Positions 43,871 through 55,700 of a DNA stretch of 64,000 bases are shown here, in pieces. The stretch comes from Stichopus chloronotus (taxonomy: Eukaryota; Echinodermata; Holothuroidea; Aspidochirotida; Stichopodidae): contig CM037830.1 of the NCBI GenBank assembly GCA_021234535.1, positions 10,030,752 to 10,094,751 of the forward strand. The letters are read 5' to 3'. Every line of letters begins with the position of its first letter. The first letter of the stretch is position 1. The position numbers were made by a program, and so were the translations under genes. Under the pieces are notes generated by a model that did no database searches, had not been told where the DNA came from, and saw only the letters and a program-made list of their open reading frames with translations.

Positions 43871-46800
43871 AGTGTACCGATCTGACATGCATGTTGAGAT
43901 CGCCCATGTGTGGAACAGGTAGCTGGAAGATCCTATGTGGACTATGGTTTTAATTTCCACGGATGAGATTTTACAAATTGTGATTGACAAATTGTTTTTC
44001 CTATAAATAATTTTCAAATTAACTAATCTAGATAGTGCATGAAACACAATTTATTCCTAATCTATTCGAACAACATGCAGCTGGTTCTTTTTTACATTAT
44101 AATGATAACTGGTCTAAAATGACAAGTAATTTCCATCTCATTCTCTCTGGAAGAATTCAATTCCAACTACATTATTCATCGTCATCAATCGTCTAGTCTG
44201 TTTAAATCATGTTTTCAAAGTAAGGTTCACGCACGAATTAACGACTTTGAATGTACATGTATCATGATAGAAAAAATGCGTTCTAATTGTAAAACATTAT
44301 TAAATTTTGAAGAATAACGTTATGCAGAATTGATTGTATTCTGCGAATTGTGAATATTGCTGAGCTTTTGAAAGCAATTTTCGGCTGCATTTGAAAATGC
44401 TATGGTCAAAAGCATTTGTCTAATATTGATCATTGTTTTCTTTCTTTTCTAAACGTTCACTTCCTTTGATATCCACAATGGCTTAATTAAACAGATACCT
44501 TATGAAGATTGTACACTAATTTGCGTGAATGGAACGTTTTGCTTGACGAGGATGACTATCTCTACATGACAATCATGACAAAACCCTATTTACGTTCCAA
44601 TTATGTAAGTTTGACTTGAAGACAATGTAACTTTTGGAATTGAAACTCCTGTAGATCTACTTGATCTTTGTTACTTACGAGTAATGCGGTGATAGAGCTC
44701 TATTCGATAGTTTGCAATGATTCCATATTTTGTACAATTTCTTCCTTTTTCAAGTGACATCAACACAAGTACATTATGGACACTGTATAAACCTGGTATA
44801 AACATCAAATTAAGTGACATAGAAAAAAAAGAAGAAAAAATTAAAGTAAAACTCAGAAAGTTTAATATGCCATACATGCAGGCACGTATTCATTCTGAAG
44901 TATTCCGCATGATGGATCTTGTTTGCAACGGATATGTCTTGGAGGCGTCTTCAACATCTGTTTGAAGATTGTTTACTTATTTTAAATATTGTATCTGGTT
45001 ATCCAATTGTTTGAAACTTAACTTTTAGATTTATCCCTTCTGCAGGGTCAATATTTTGACTGATTTTTTTTTTTTTTTTTTTGGTTGCTATTTTGCAAAA
45101 CTTCTTCGGGTCATCCTTATGAAACCAGCTCTTATGTAATACTTCGTTGCACACGCACCCTTTATCTCAATGACCATGATATACGGATCATGATAGTCAA
45201 GATTGTTTACGGGAATGAACTCTTGATGAAGGAAGGGCTGATAAGATTTCACTCCTGTCAAAGAGGTTCAGGTTTAATTGTCCATCATGATTGATTTCTA
45301 ATGCATTAATGATACCAATTACCAAGGTAATGGGACAGATGAAATTGTTTCTTTGTACACAACTTCACGTTGGTGTCGGATTCCTCTTTGATAATATATT
45401 ACGAACTTTTTTTTCGTAAACTCTAAATAATGTACAGATTGCAGTATAATGCTTGGTCATTGGCAATTCAGAACAACTTTCATAAACTTTGTTCGATGCA
45501 ACGATTATGCTAGTTTGCTATTGTGAGTAAATCACACATTGGGGTTTTAAAAAAAAAAATCTCTCATATTCTTGTCTCGTGCGGTTACATTTTGGCTTAA
45601 ATTGCGCTATTATATGATGTGCACTGTTTTAAAGCACTCACATTGAAATTAAATATATTGATACTCAGCCAGCTCCACGGAGACATATCTTGTCATGCTC
45701 ACTCTCGATTAGTCCCTTTGCTTTAAGTTAACTACAAATTTAAATTAGATTTATCATTTTTCATTGTCCGTTTTATAAGGTTCAGATATAAACAGCGCCT
45801 TAACTGTCGGTTGCCGCAAAATTATTTGCAGAGTTGATGAAAGGTGTCAAGGTTGTGGCCACTTCCAGATCTTAGCCCCCCCCCCCTCACCCTCACTGGA
45901 TATGAAATATCTTGATTTCTCTTTTATGCACATGTAAGCAAGGGCAGACTTGAGTTTCACAAGGACGGCAGGAAAGTTTACTCACATGCCTTTTGGCACT
46001 AAGAACTTTAAACGAAAATTAAACCATTTTAAATACAGCAGATTTCACTCAAAAGGATTTAAAAACAGGCTAAATTTTCCTGGTTATTTATGATAAAATT
46101 TCTGACACGAGCGTCTCCATCAGTTGACTTGTAGCATACTACGAGAAATTCTCCCACAAAAGAACTTGCAAAATCGGTGGAAATAGTACTCCTAGAGGTC
46201 GTTTCAGTACTACGTGTTTAATTCAAGAAGAAGTTAGAAGAGCTGAGGAGTGGTTTAGTCAGGAAATTTTAGGTGGGGACGGGCCAACTTCATGTGGGCC
46301 GACATCCAATTGGACTTGTGGGGCTGGCAGATTGATATTATGCGCAAACAAAGTGTTTCCTCTCAGAAAATATCCATTGGTTAAGAATCATACAACATTA
46401 AGGGAAAATTGGAGTCATTCTCAAGAGAGGTGCAGGTGAATGCGAATAGAACTATCTAACCGGAGAAAAGGAGACAATCATCAGCAAGAAATTTTACTAG
46501 TGAGGAAACGCAATCATGTAAGCCACGTATGTAGCATAAAAATAGGAATGGAACAAAAAATTCCATCGTGCAGGAGACCTACCCCCAAAAACTATACCCT
46601 AAGGTTTCACCCTTGACAGCAACAACGGAAACTCTTATGCTTGTTTATCATGGATACGTCACAGGACAGTGCAGGCCGCTTAGCAACTGGAAACAGAGAA
46701 AGAGACACGGTTCCTACCTTTTTTTCTTCAACTTTTTTTTCTTGGTTCACAAAAGCATTCAGTGGAAGTGTCCAAGCAGGCACAAGTTATCCAAGCATGG

Positions 46801-47513
46801 AGCTCTGATCCAAGAATGGCACTGGCAGTGACAATATTTTCGTAATACGGATTTACACTATAGAACAAGGAAGTCGCATCTCCAGTATCTATACTCTCGC
46901 CCTTGTGTCCGAATTAGCCCAGGTTATTGTTTGAAACTCACAGCAGTTCTAAGGGAGAAAAAAGCTATTTTTGGAATTCAAACCTTCTTTAACATTTAAC
47001 ATCATGGATAACAGGTGAGTTGCTATCTATCATGACTTTTGGTTGTTGCTTTATCATAACACCAGAGAAAGAGGGAACAATGATCAAAATGAAAGGATGT
47101 AAATCAAAACTGAGATTGATCGAAGTAAAAGTACGGTTTGTTATCTCGGCAAGCTTCTCATTTCAGTGGGCAGTTCTTTCTTTCAAGTTCTTGATTCATA
47201 TTGAATGGTTTGCGTCACAATTGATCTCATTGTGTCGAGTGAATTATGTAGACGGGAACGAGACTTGATTGTCAACTTTGGTTGGGATTTGACTGAAAAT
47301 GAACAGTTTTTATCTTGATAGTTATGTACTTTATTGTTCAAACAAAACGACTTTATTAAATCCAACCTCTTACACATGTTGAGAGCCGTTCACTACTGCG
47401 ATGGTATGGGTACAATGCCACTTATCATGTCTATGCTACGCTGTATGCTCTGGAAACTGTAGGCCTACCGACTTCTCGTGACCGGCAATCAAGTAACCCT
47501 AACCCAAATGGCT
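43871..47513. other. Intergenic stretch
   Basis: It holds poly-T (45,064-45,082) and poly-C (near 45,878) runs. Open frames at 44,717-44,965, 46,568-46,831 and 47,020-47,268 show no domain or splice support. Confidence 0.5.
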
Positions 47514-47862
47514 TAGGGAAATAGGGCGTTTAGAATACACCAACATGACATACAAAAGAAATAGCTTTAGTCATTGTTATACCATCCATTATCATCAATA
47601 AACACATGCAAAAGCTTCATCTCATCAAACATTATGCATGTGATGAGTAACGGAAGATGCATCATTTGAATTTTGAAAAGTTTGGGTGAACAAATTAGTG
47701 TTGAGTAAAAAATAACTGAATTTCTATCTGTGATAAGCTTAGTTTTTGGAAAGAAGGTTACTGTTCTTCCTTATTTTGAATAATCTATCATTCTACGTCC
47801 ACAAACATTGGTTTCAAAAATATGGATATTTTCTCTACAACAAACGCCCTTTTTCCCTTTAA
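47514..47862 (-). mobile_element. AGGGAAATAGGGCG-ended MITE, copy b
   Basis: About 350 bp with inverted ends: AGGGAAATAGGGCGTTT at the left and AAACGCCCTTTTTCCCT at the right. The body matches the copy at 53,028-53,380 in reverse orientation. The right flank reads TTAA. No coding capacity. Confidence 0.9.
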
Positions 47863-49559
47863 GTCGAGAAACCGTAGTCCGTATCCCTGATCTGAATGAG
47901 CTTTACTATCCCTTCAACTTGGTTTCCCTATGTGTACTCCTAGTGTTATTTAGGGATAGAAGTTAGGAATGGCGTTTTGGCCTACTCGTTCAGAGATACT
48001 GTGATACTGATTTGTCTTGGGACTGAGGAGTATGATTAGGAGTATCAATTGAAATACTGGCACTGCGAAGGTTTTCTACTATAGTAGATCTGTACTAGCT
48101 AGGATAGGGAAGTTACAGAACAGCGGCAACGTAATACTGGCTATTGTAGAACTTCCATTGATTGTGTGTAGTTATCGGTTCAACCATAGCCTATGGTTGC
48201 CGCTCAGATTTATGTACTATTCTTTACACGCCTGTAATCTGCACAAGCTTACCGAAGACATTAAAACGACTAGACTATACTGAGCCCTAAAGTTACAGGT
48301 GCAGGGAACTGGAAACACGGTGTGTGTGGTATCCATTCTGAGTAGACAATCACTGTACTACGCTGTTTTCTTTTTCTAAAGGTCGAAGGGCCATTGCCGG
48401 TCAGTAGCAATAAGTGATACTTCTGCCCATTGTTTGCTGAACAATAGATGAGATGGAGATACGATAGAGGACTACTTTCTCATGCAGACTCACTGATCCA
48501 TCCATATAGACTACAGCATTCCCATGTAGTTGTTATTCACTGCACAAAGAGAAATTGCTTGTCTTCCAGTAACCTATGTAGGTCTAGGCTACCTGGTCCC
48601 AGAGAGGGATTAAGCCTCGGCTGGCCCTAACCTTAAATTTTGAAAGATTTCAGTCTCATGCAAATGGATGTCACTCCCCTGCCCAAAGTGAAAGTTTTGT
48701 GGCTCGAATTTTCATGTGCCTTGCCCGGGTAATTCAGAACTGCCTGGTGCACTTAGCAATTAATTTTAGTTAGTGCGCACCACAGCCCGAACACAATAAA
48801 CACGTTGTAGCACATGATTATTGTGTTCTCATTCAGTTCTGTATTTGGAACCGATACCAACTAGTTACTGAAGTGTGCATACTTCATCAAGTAAAGCTTC
48901 CTTCTCAAACTTATTACCCAAGACAAGAACTTCCCACTAATTTCGGGAGAAAACGTGACTGAGGCAGTATGTCGTTTAATCCAAAGTACAAAATATCATG
49001 CCTCAACGTTATTTCTCATTTCTTTCTGAGTATATGCCGAACGGTAGCCTGTTCATGCATTCAGGAATAGCCTATGCCATTATTCAAAGGCTAATGAAAT
49101 TGAAAGGATAAGCTCACACAGTTTTGTGTGTTCAAATAACCTGGCCCAGGAACACGGCCATGGACAGCAAGTGGTTGCGATGTTTTTAAACACATTTTCT
49201 GGTTTTGGTAGTAACTGTTGACGATTGAAAACAACACCTAGATCACCGGAAATATAGCCTAGCCCATTTTTCTGTTTATGTAATGCCTCACCCCATCCTC
49301 CACAAGTAATGTAGATTAAATGCGTTTTCAAGTAAATTTAATTTTGGGAAACATATGATGGGGGAGGCACGTGCCCACCATGCCCCCCTGCATCTGCGAT
49401 ACTGATAGTGGTCTGAGGGTGGGAACTCTTCTTCACTTGGAAAGGTTTGATTATTAAGTACTTATGATTAATCTGGTGCAACAATAAGCATCATTATCAA
49501 GTTAAATTTGTCATTTGCTGAATAAAATTGATGATGAGTGCAATTGGTATCTGTTGATT
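47863..49559. other. Intergenic stretch
   Basis: No domain, element or convincing exon seen on either strand. Confidence 0.5.
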
Positions 49560-49945
49560 TATTTCACATATGACAGCTTGGGCCAATCAGAACCCTGTAT
49601 GCAGTGACACGTGACGGTATTGTCCAATAGCATCACGAGAAACTGATATGTGTCGAATAGAATTGTCATAAGTTGATTGAATTTTACATATGACAGATTC
49701 TTATATGCGCTGTCATGTGCAGTTTTTGCCCAAAAGGATCACGAAAAACTGACAGATGCCAACCTACTTTTACATATGTGCGATTTAATTTTATATATGA
49801 CAGTTTCTTCCAATCAACGTCCTAGAATGTGTCATGTGTAAATGTTAACCAATGAAATCACGGGAAACTCATATTCAAATGAAATTGGCAGATGTCGATT
49901 TCTCGATGATATGACAATTTCATCCAATCAGACTGGACAAAGAAA
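49560..49945 (+). repeat. Tandem repeat of about 106-120 bp with CCAATCA boxes
   Basis: ATATGACAG(A/T)-containing units start near 49,567, 49,687, 49,793 and 49,908. Most carry CCAATCA or CCAAT shortly after and TCATGTG/ATCACG-GAAACT further on. Units are diverged. It is non-coding and may be a minisatellite. Confidence 0.75.
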
Positions 49946-51231
49946 AGAACAAATGACGATTTAATTAGACGTATTTCAACTTCAGGGCTTTCTACAAGCT
50001 AGGCGCGCCATACACGTCCAGCCGTGTAAGCTCCAACCTGCATTATATTAAAAAAATGAAATTAAAAGTTACACACACACACTAGCCCAATTCACGGCCA
50101 TGGTTGTGGATATGATGGTTACAGTACAGTTTTGATTACTACGGAAAATATGAAAACCGACAAATTTTGCCTTGTACTGATAATTAACGTTTGGCAATGG
50201 AAGATAGATACAAGAGAAGCACAATGTTAACGTATGATTGCATGATATATAAGAAATCGTGCATATATGTAATATAACATAATGCATTATATATGTTAAC
50301 GGTATAAAATGTGTGCTTGCAACATATGTCCGTGTATTACGGCTGTACATGGTCATGTGCTAATTATGGGGGGGGGGGGGGAGGAATATGTGCGAGAAGC
50401 ATGCATAGGCTCACACCTGTTTTGGTGTTCCTTTTAAATTTTGAGGTTTTTTGTGCCGTCATTGGAGACAAATACGTTGTCAAAAGTTGTTTTTTTTTTT
50501 GCGTAAATGCTGATTCACCACCAGTTTGGTAGGTAAAATTTTATGCAAAGCTGTTATGCATGCATGAGCATGAATACGCTGCAAGGATGAAGACGGCTCA
50601 AAAACTGTAACCATGCAAAAAGATATAGTTCTAACGATTTCCTTTTCAGGTTTCTTTTTTACCCAAGAGTTAGTATTCGGTACTTGACAACGGGAGTCAA
50701 ATAGACAATTCTTCACGAATTGCTTATACAATTGACAATGTGTTTAACTTAGTACAATGGTTAGAAATCAAAAGAATGGGACAGCCCCATCTCCATGAAA
50801 TACTCCAGCTTATCAAATCTTCAACAGTTGTAATTATTTCGTCGGCGTATTGGCGGTTATTGACTGCGTATGTGCACTGATCGGTTTTTAACGTTGAGGT
50901 AGATAGCTGTTATTTAGATAACAGCTACCTGGTTGAGGTTTAATTTCACCTGAGTGTGAGGAACAACTCTAAACTAATGTAAAGCATGCATACGTTACAT
51001 GTCCACACATTCAAAACAAAGGTCTGTTGATCAATGTAGCGTGTAAATGCCAATCGTTTGTGTGACTGTTAAAAATGCAGCACATTAATTCACTTCATTC
51101 CCCACATATATGTCACGATTAAGAACGTCATTATGTTACGAAGAACCTGCGAGGGAAGAACCTAGTACGAAAATGGAGTCCCCATTGGTAACGACATATA
51201 AGAAGACAATAAATGCCGAATGCCGGTTTTA
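49946..51231. other. Intergenic stretch
   Basis: It includes a poly-G run near 50,369 and a hairpin at 50,897-50,930 (AGGTAGATAGCTGTTAT against ATAACAGCTACCT). No gene is recognised. Confidence 0.5.
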
Positions 51232-51811
51232 AAGTGATTACTATACGTGAGTAGGCTAAAAGTAAAAACATTGAAATTTCATCTCCAAAAGTTTGGTGAG
51301 ACTTTTAATCGCACCCCTTAGACAATGTGGGAAAATAAATAGGTGTCAGTTGGTTAATTCTGCCATATGAGTTTCAAATTCTGCCAACATAAAAAGTGTA
51401 GAATATGATAATGTAGTGGTTGACAGTTTTCATTCAAATCAAAGGTGTGCTACTTTGAACAATCCAGTGGGAAGCACTGAATATTCAGTTATAGTCAAAA
51501 CAACTCAGGATCACTGATGCCGCAATGTTGTTATAAGTGTGAAGATTATTTGTACATACAGCGCTTCCATTCATCAAATAGTTCAGTTTCCGATACCGAC
51601 CTAGGAGCGACGATTTGAATAGTATATTTTTGATAAGCCAGTGAGACATGTACTGTTGCATGTTCATTACGTGAGCACTTATAGTAAGGACCGTTAATTT
51701 TCAAATATCATTCCTGTTTTTTACCTTTTGTTTGCCAATCCCGTTGCTTTTCAATTTAGGTACCTACCTTTTCCTTCATTAAAAGACGTAGTCCGTCCAT
51801 AAACAACCTCG
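51232..51811 (+). mobile_element. TA-flanked MITE family, copy 5 (right end trimmed)
   Basis: It begins TA then AAGTGATTACTATACGTGAG and follows the 19.3 kb copy block by block to ACAACCTCG. The right terminal repeat is missing. A 28-30 bp direct duplication (TTATGTTAAAGAGTATTATA...) with a 56-bp period follows at 51,827-51,912. Confidence 0.85.
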
Positions 51812-52662
51812 ACGATATTCGCTCAGTTATGTTAAAGAGTATTATAATAAGGTGATAATGTTATTGATTATGATGATTATGATTATGTTAAAGAGTATTA
51901 TAATAAGGTGATTTTAATAACTACATCAATGACATTGCATGATCAATAACCAAACTCGGTGGTGCATGGAGGTGGATATACCCACCTGCGCTAAGAGTGC
52001 CAGACGGAATCATGGCTACTCGTGAGAGCTTTAATTGTGATTGGATTGGTTAGTGTACAGTTGCGATGTGTGACGAAATAACGTATACGATCATAATGCA
52101 GGTTATACGCTTAATTGTATAATTCTCAAAACGTTTAAGTTTCTGACTTTAAAAAAATGGAGTTTTCACACCATTCGGTAAAATTTCAGGTATCTCAATA
52201 TATTTTATTACAATTTTTTTTTGTACCTACACTCTCAGACCCCTTCCCATATCAGTCGAAGAAATAGATATTCCAAAAAAATCTGTCCTCCGTCAACTAT
52301 CGAACCCTGTGCACACCACGGGCCAAAATAACCTATACTTAATTTATCAGTCGTCTTCTATCAGAGTAAGATGGTAGCACCGAGAGATAGATAAATATGT
52401 CAAAGAACAGGAAATCAAAGGTCTTTTGAGCTATGAAGAAACTAACAAATATCCGGAGTGGCTCATGGAGTTAACAATATTCAGAGCCCAGTGATGATTG
52501 CACACTAGCTTTTCTGATCTAATTAGTCACTACTAGATTTTTATCATGTCCGACGTAGTACCTGTCAGGAACAAAACAACAACCAGTCCCTGCACTGATG
52601 GTGTGTGTATCAGTGATTCTCTTCCTACTCTTATGTTCTCTTACGTGTTCTCATTTCACAGA
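51812..52662. promoter_or_regulatory. Upstream region of the glycosyltransferase gene
   Basis: A CATTTCACAG acceptor lies just before the start codon, at 52,661. It suggests that the first coding exon is preceded by an untranslated exon and that the promoter lies further left. I cannot place a TATA box or start site. Confidence 0.3.
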
Positions 52663-52762
52663 ATGAACGCCATCCATTTGGGGGTGCTATTCTTGCAAGT
52701 GTTAGCGATCATTTTCCTTCTTTACGGAGAGGTACGTGACATCATGCCAGGCTTCTACTCCC
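52663..52762 (+). CDS. Glycosyltransferase exon 1: signal-anchor
   Basis: ATG follows directly after a splice acceptor. It encodes MNAIHLGVLFLQVLAIIFLL then YGEVRDIMPGFYS, and ends with one nucleotide at GTAAGT. A single hydrophobic segment near the N terminus with no cleavage site fits a type II Golgi protein. An upstream in-frame ATG at 52,546 exists, but the acceptor between them argues against it. Confidence 0.78.
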
Positions 52763-55700
52763 GTAAGTATATTATTTTACTTTCCTGCGTGTTCAAACTA
52801 ATTTTTGCATCGGGTCAAAATTTCTACCGGGGTATCAGCAGTCCGTAGTGGATCGGGGAACCTAACTACAACTTAAGTCGGTCTGTGAGTTCATTAAGAT
52901 TATCCAACTCTCCAGTTTGCCGATAATTGCAGCATTTCGCATCAAAGGACACATAATTAAAAGAAAAATCACGTGGAGTAGGACTTCCTCTCCCATTACA
53001 CCCTGTCCCTCCACCAGGACACGGCTGAAAGGGAAACAGGGCGTTTGTTTTAGAGAAAACATCCATATTTTTGAAACCAATGTGTGTGGACGTAGAATGA
53101 TAGCTTATTCAAAATAAGGAAGTACAGTAGCCTTCTTTTCAAGAAATAAGCTTCTTACAGATAGAAATTCAGTTATTTCTTACTCAACACTAATTTGTTC
53201 ACCCAAACTTTTCACAATTCAAATGATGCATCTTCAGTTACTCATCACATGCATAATGTGTTGAGGAGATGAAGCTTTGGTAGATGTTTATTGATAACAC
53301 CGAATGGTTTAACAATGGTTAATGTTATTTTCTTTGTATGATCTGTTGGTGTACTATCTAAACGCCCTATTTCCTTTTAATAGTCACAAATTTCTGAATA
53401 CACCATACATGTACTTACAGGCTTGCAGGTTGAATTTTGTCGCATTGTACAATTTACGTCAGTGAAACAATGGGTCCGTGCAGCAATAACTAGAACTGGG
53501 TCTGACATCGTATGTCGGGTGGCTGGTGCAAGCACCAATTAGCTTACATACCAAATGCCATACACGGGCTAAATGGCGTCATGTACCACGTAAGCTGAAT
53601 GTGCTTACACAATTGGCTGTCTGAACGTTGTGGACAGGGGGAGCTTCATGTTCCACGTGACCAATTAAAGGAGCTCATTTGGTTGATATCAATAAAGAAT
53701 GTGGTGATTTTGAAGGGTATAAACACATGACAATATGCATAGTTAGTCACGTTTCACACCTAATAGTTATTAAATACTGTCAAATTTTTGGAATTTTTGA
53801 CCGTTACTTGTACTGGTTGTGTGCACGTGAATATCGTACTAACATGAATTAAAGTGTCTTGTCACAAATTTTCAAAAACCGTATTAAAATTGTCAATTAC
53901 TCACTCATTAATGTTTCGTTGTATGTGAAACATTGGGATTCTCTTAGTTTGACCATTTTGTCGTTAGTATGTGAATAAAAATTTAACAGGCTCAGGAAAA
54001 TTTAGTGAATTAAAAAAAAAAACAACAACTCAATCAGCCTCTTTAAAATTGGTTCGATGAAATTGATAAACTCCGTCATTTTACAAGCAAACCCGAACTG
54101 GTTACATTAATTTGGAGCGTCATATTCTTTGTGGTACCGCTAAAAAATTCTCGGAAAACCTAAGTAACGATACTTAAAGATAGAAATTTCTTTTATGATC
54201 TCATTAGCTAAAGGTAAAGTTTGCAGGGAGATTCATTGCTGTCTTAGATACTAAAAGAAGACAGAGTGTGGAATCCTCATTGAAATGGTTAATTTTGTAC
54301 GGTACAGTAGGCCTATTCACTGACTTCTTTGAATTTTTTACTACTTTCTTACCTTCCTTTTGTTTCATAGTTCATGTTGTTCCCTGTTGTTTTCAAATCA
54401 AATTCACGTGAAGTTGATCCACTTCCTGCCTTAGGTCGTCGACTTAATTGAAGGCATATTCTACTGACAATTGAACTGGTGTTTATTAAATGAAAGATTA
54501 TAATTTTCCACTGCTGGCATTTCAAACCCTGTGACAATATCTCGTTCCCGTAACTCAAGATAGTGCTGTTTGAAAATAGGACTTCTCCGGTCAAGAAAGA
54601 TTTCCAGTTGCCTAAAGGTTACCTCAATGTCATGTTACAGTGGCAAATTATTTTTGGTAGTCTTTGTTTTTCTTTCAAACTGAATCCCTCATTTAAACTT
54701 GAAATTGATAATAGTGAAAATGTAGATCGGTATCATCGGGTGTATTGTAGATTTATCGGAAAGTATTGTGGAAACTATAGAGGTCTCATCTCATAGACTA
54801 ATGTAAAGGTTCCTTTTGGGACAGTCTATGAGGCTGTAAAGAAATATAGGCCCTATGCCTTCAAGAGATACTGTATTTGTGTTGTTGTGAATGGATGGCA
54901 TCGCAAGTTTCTCATTACACAATGGGCAATTTTGAATAAAAAAAATATATTTCTTAAAAAATCCATAGCTTCCGAACTTACATGCCATTGAGATATGGGT
55001 TTTACTGTACGTAGTCTACAGTAAAAGGATACAGATTTTCCCTTTTTTTATGAAATATTAATTTCCGTCAGTGGAAAATTCCTTTAAAACTGTAGGCCTC
55101 ACACACTCCTTTCAAGTGTGCATACGCCAGCTACAAGTTTGTTCAAAGACTTATGGCTCTTGTACTCGTTGATATTTAGAGCAAGCCGGTATTATTCCTC
55201 AGTATGTCACCGTATATCCCCTTACGATAAGGCGAAGGGTGCACGTATATTGGCACGTTGTTTTGTTTTCCGTCCAATAAGGTGTTTCCATGGAAAAGTG
55301 ACTTCACTACCAAAACCTCTATGGCATCCCCCCACCCCCCAAAACCACCATGAATCTCATAAAATGACAAACTAAAATAGCAACCTTCGAGGGTCCGCTT
55401 GTACATCCAAGGTACTGTACGTCATATCAGAGATTAATTGATAATGAACGGTGACGCAATAGAGACATGCAAAAGAAAATGCTCGGGGAAAAGTCGAAAG
55501 TTTGACTTTAAAAAGTCAAAATTTTGTACTCACTTTAAAAAATAAAATTTTGAGATCAAAAGTCAAAATTTTGAAATTTCAGGGGCATTTTTTCATGTCC
55601 CTATTGAGCCACCGTATTTCTGAGCTCAGCCTAGGGGTGAAAGTTTTGAGAGGTGCTCCCCGCCCCCTTGACAAGGCTTTCGGACCATGCAAATTATCGG

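Noticed and set aside
44717..44965. Plus-strand open frame of 82 codons overlapped by a minus-strand frame
   Set aside because: No recognised motif, and both strands are open, as often happens in low-complexity AT sequence.
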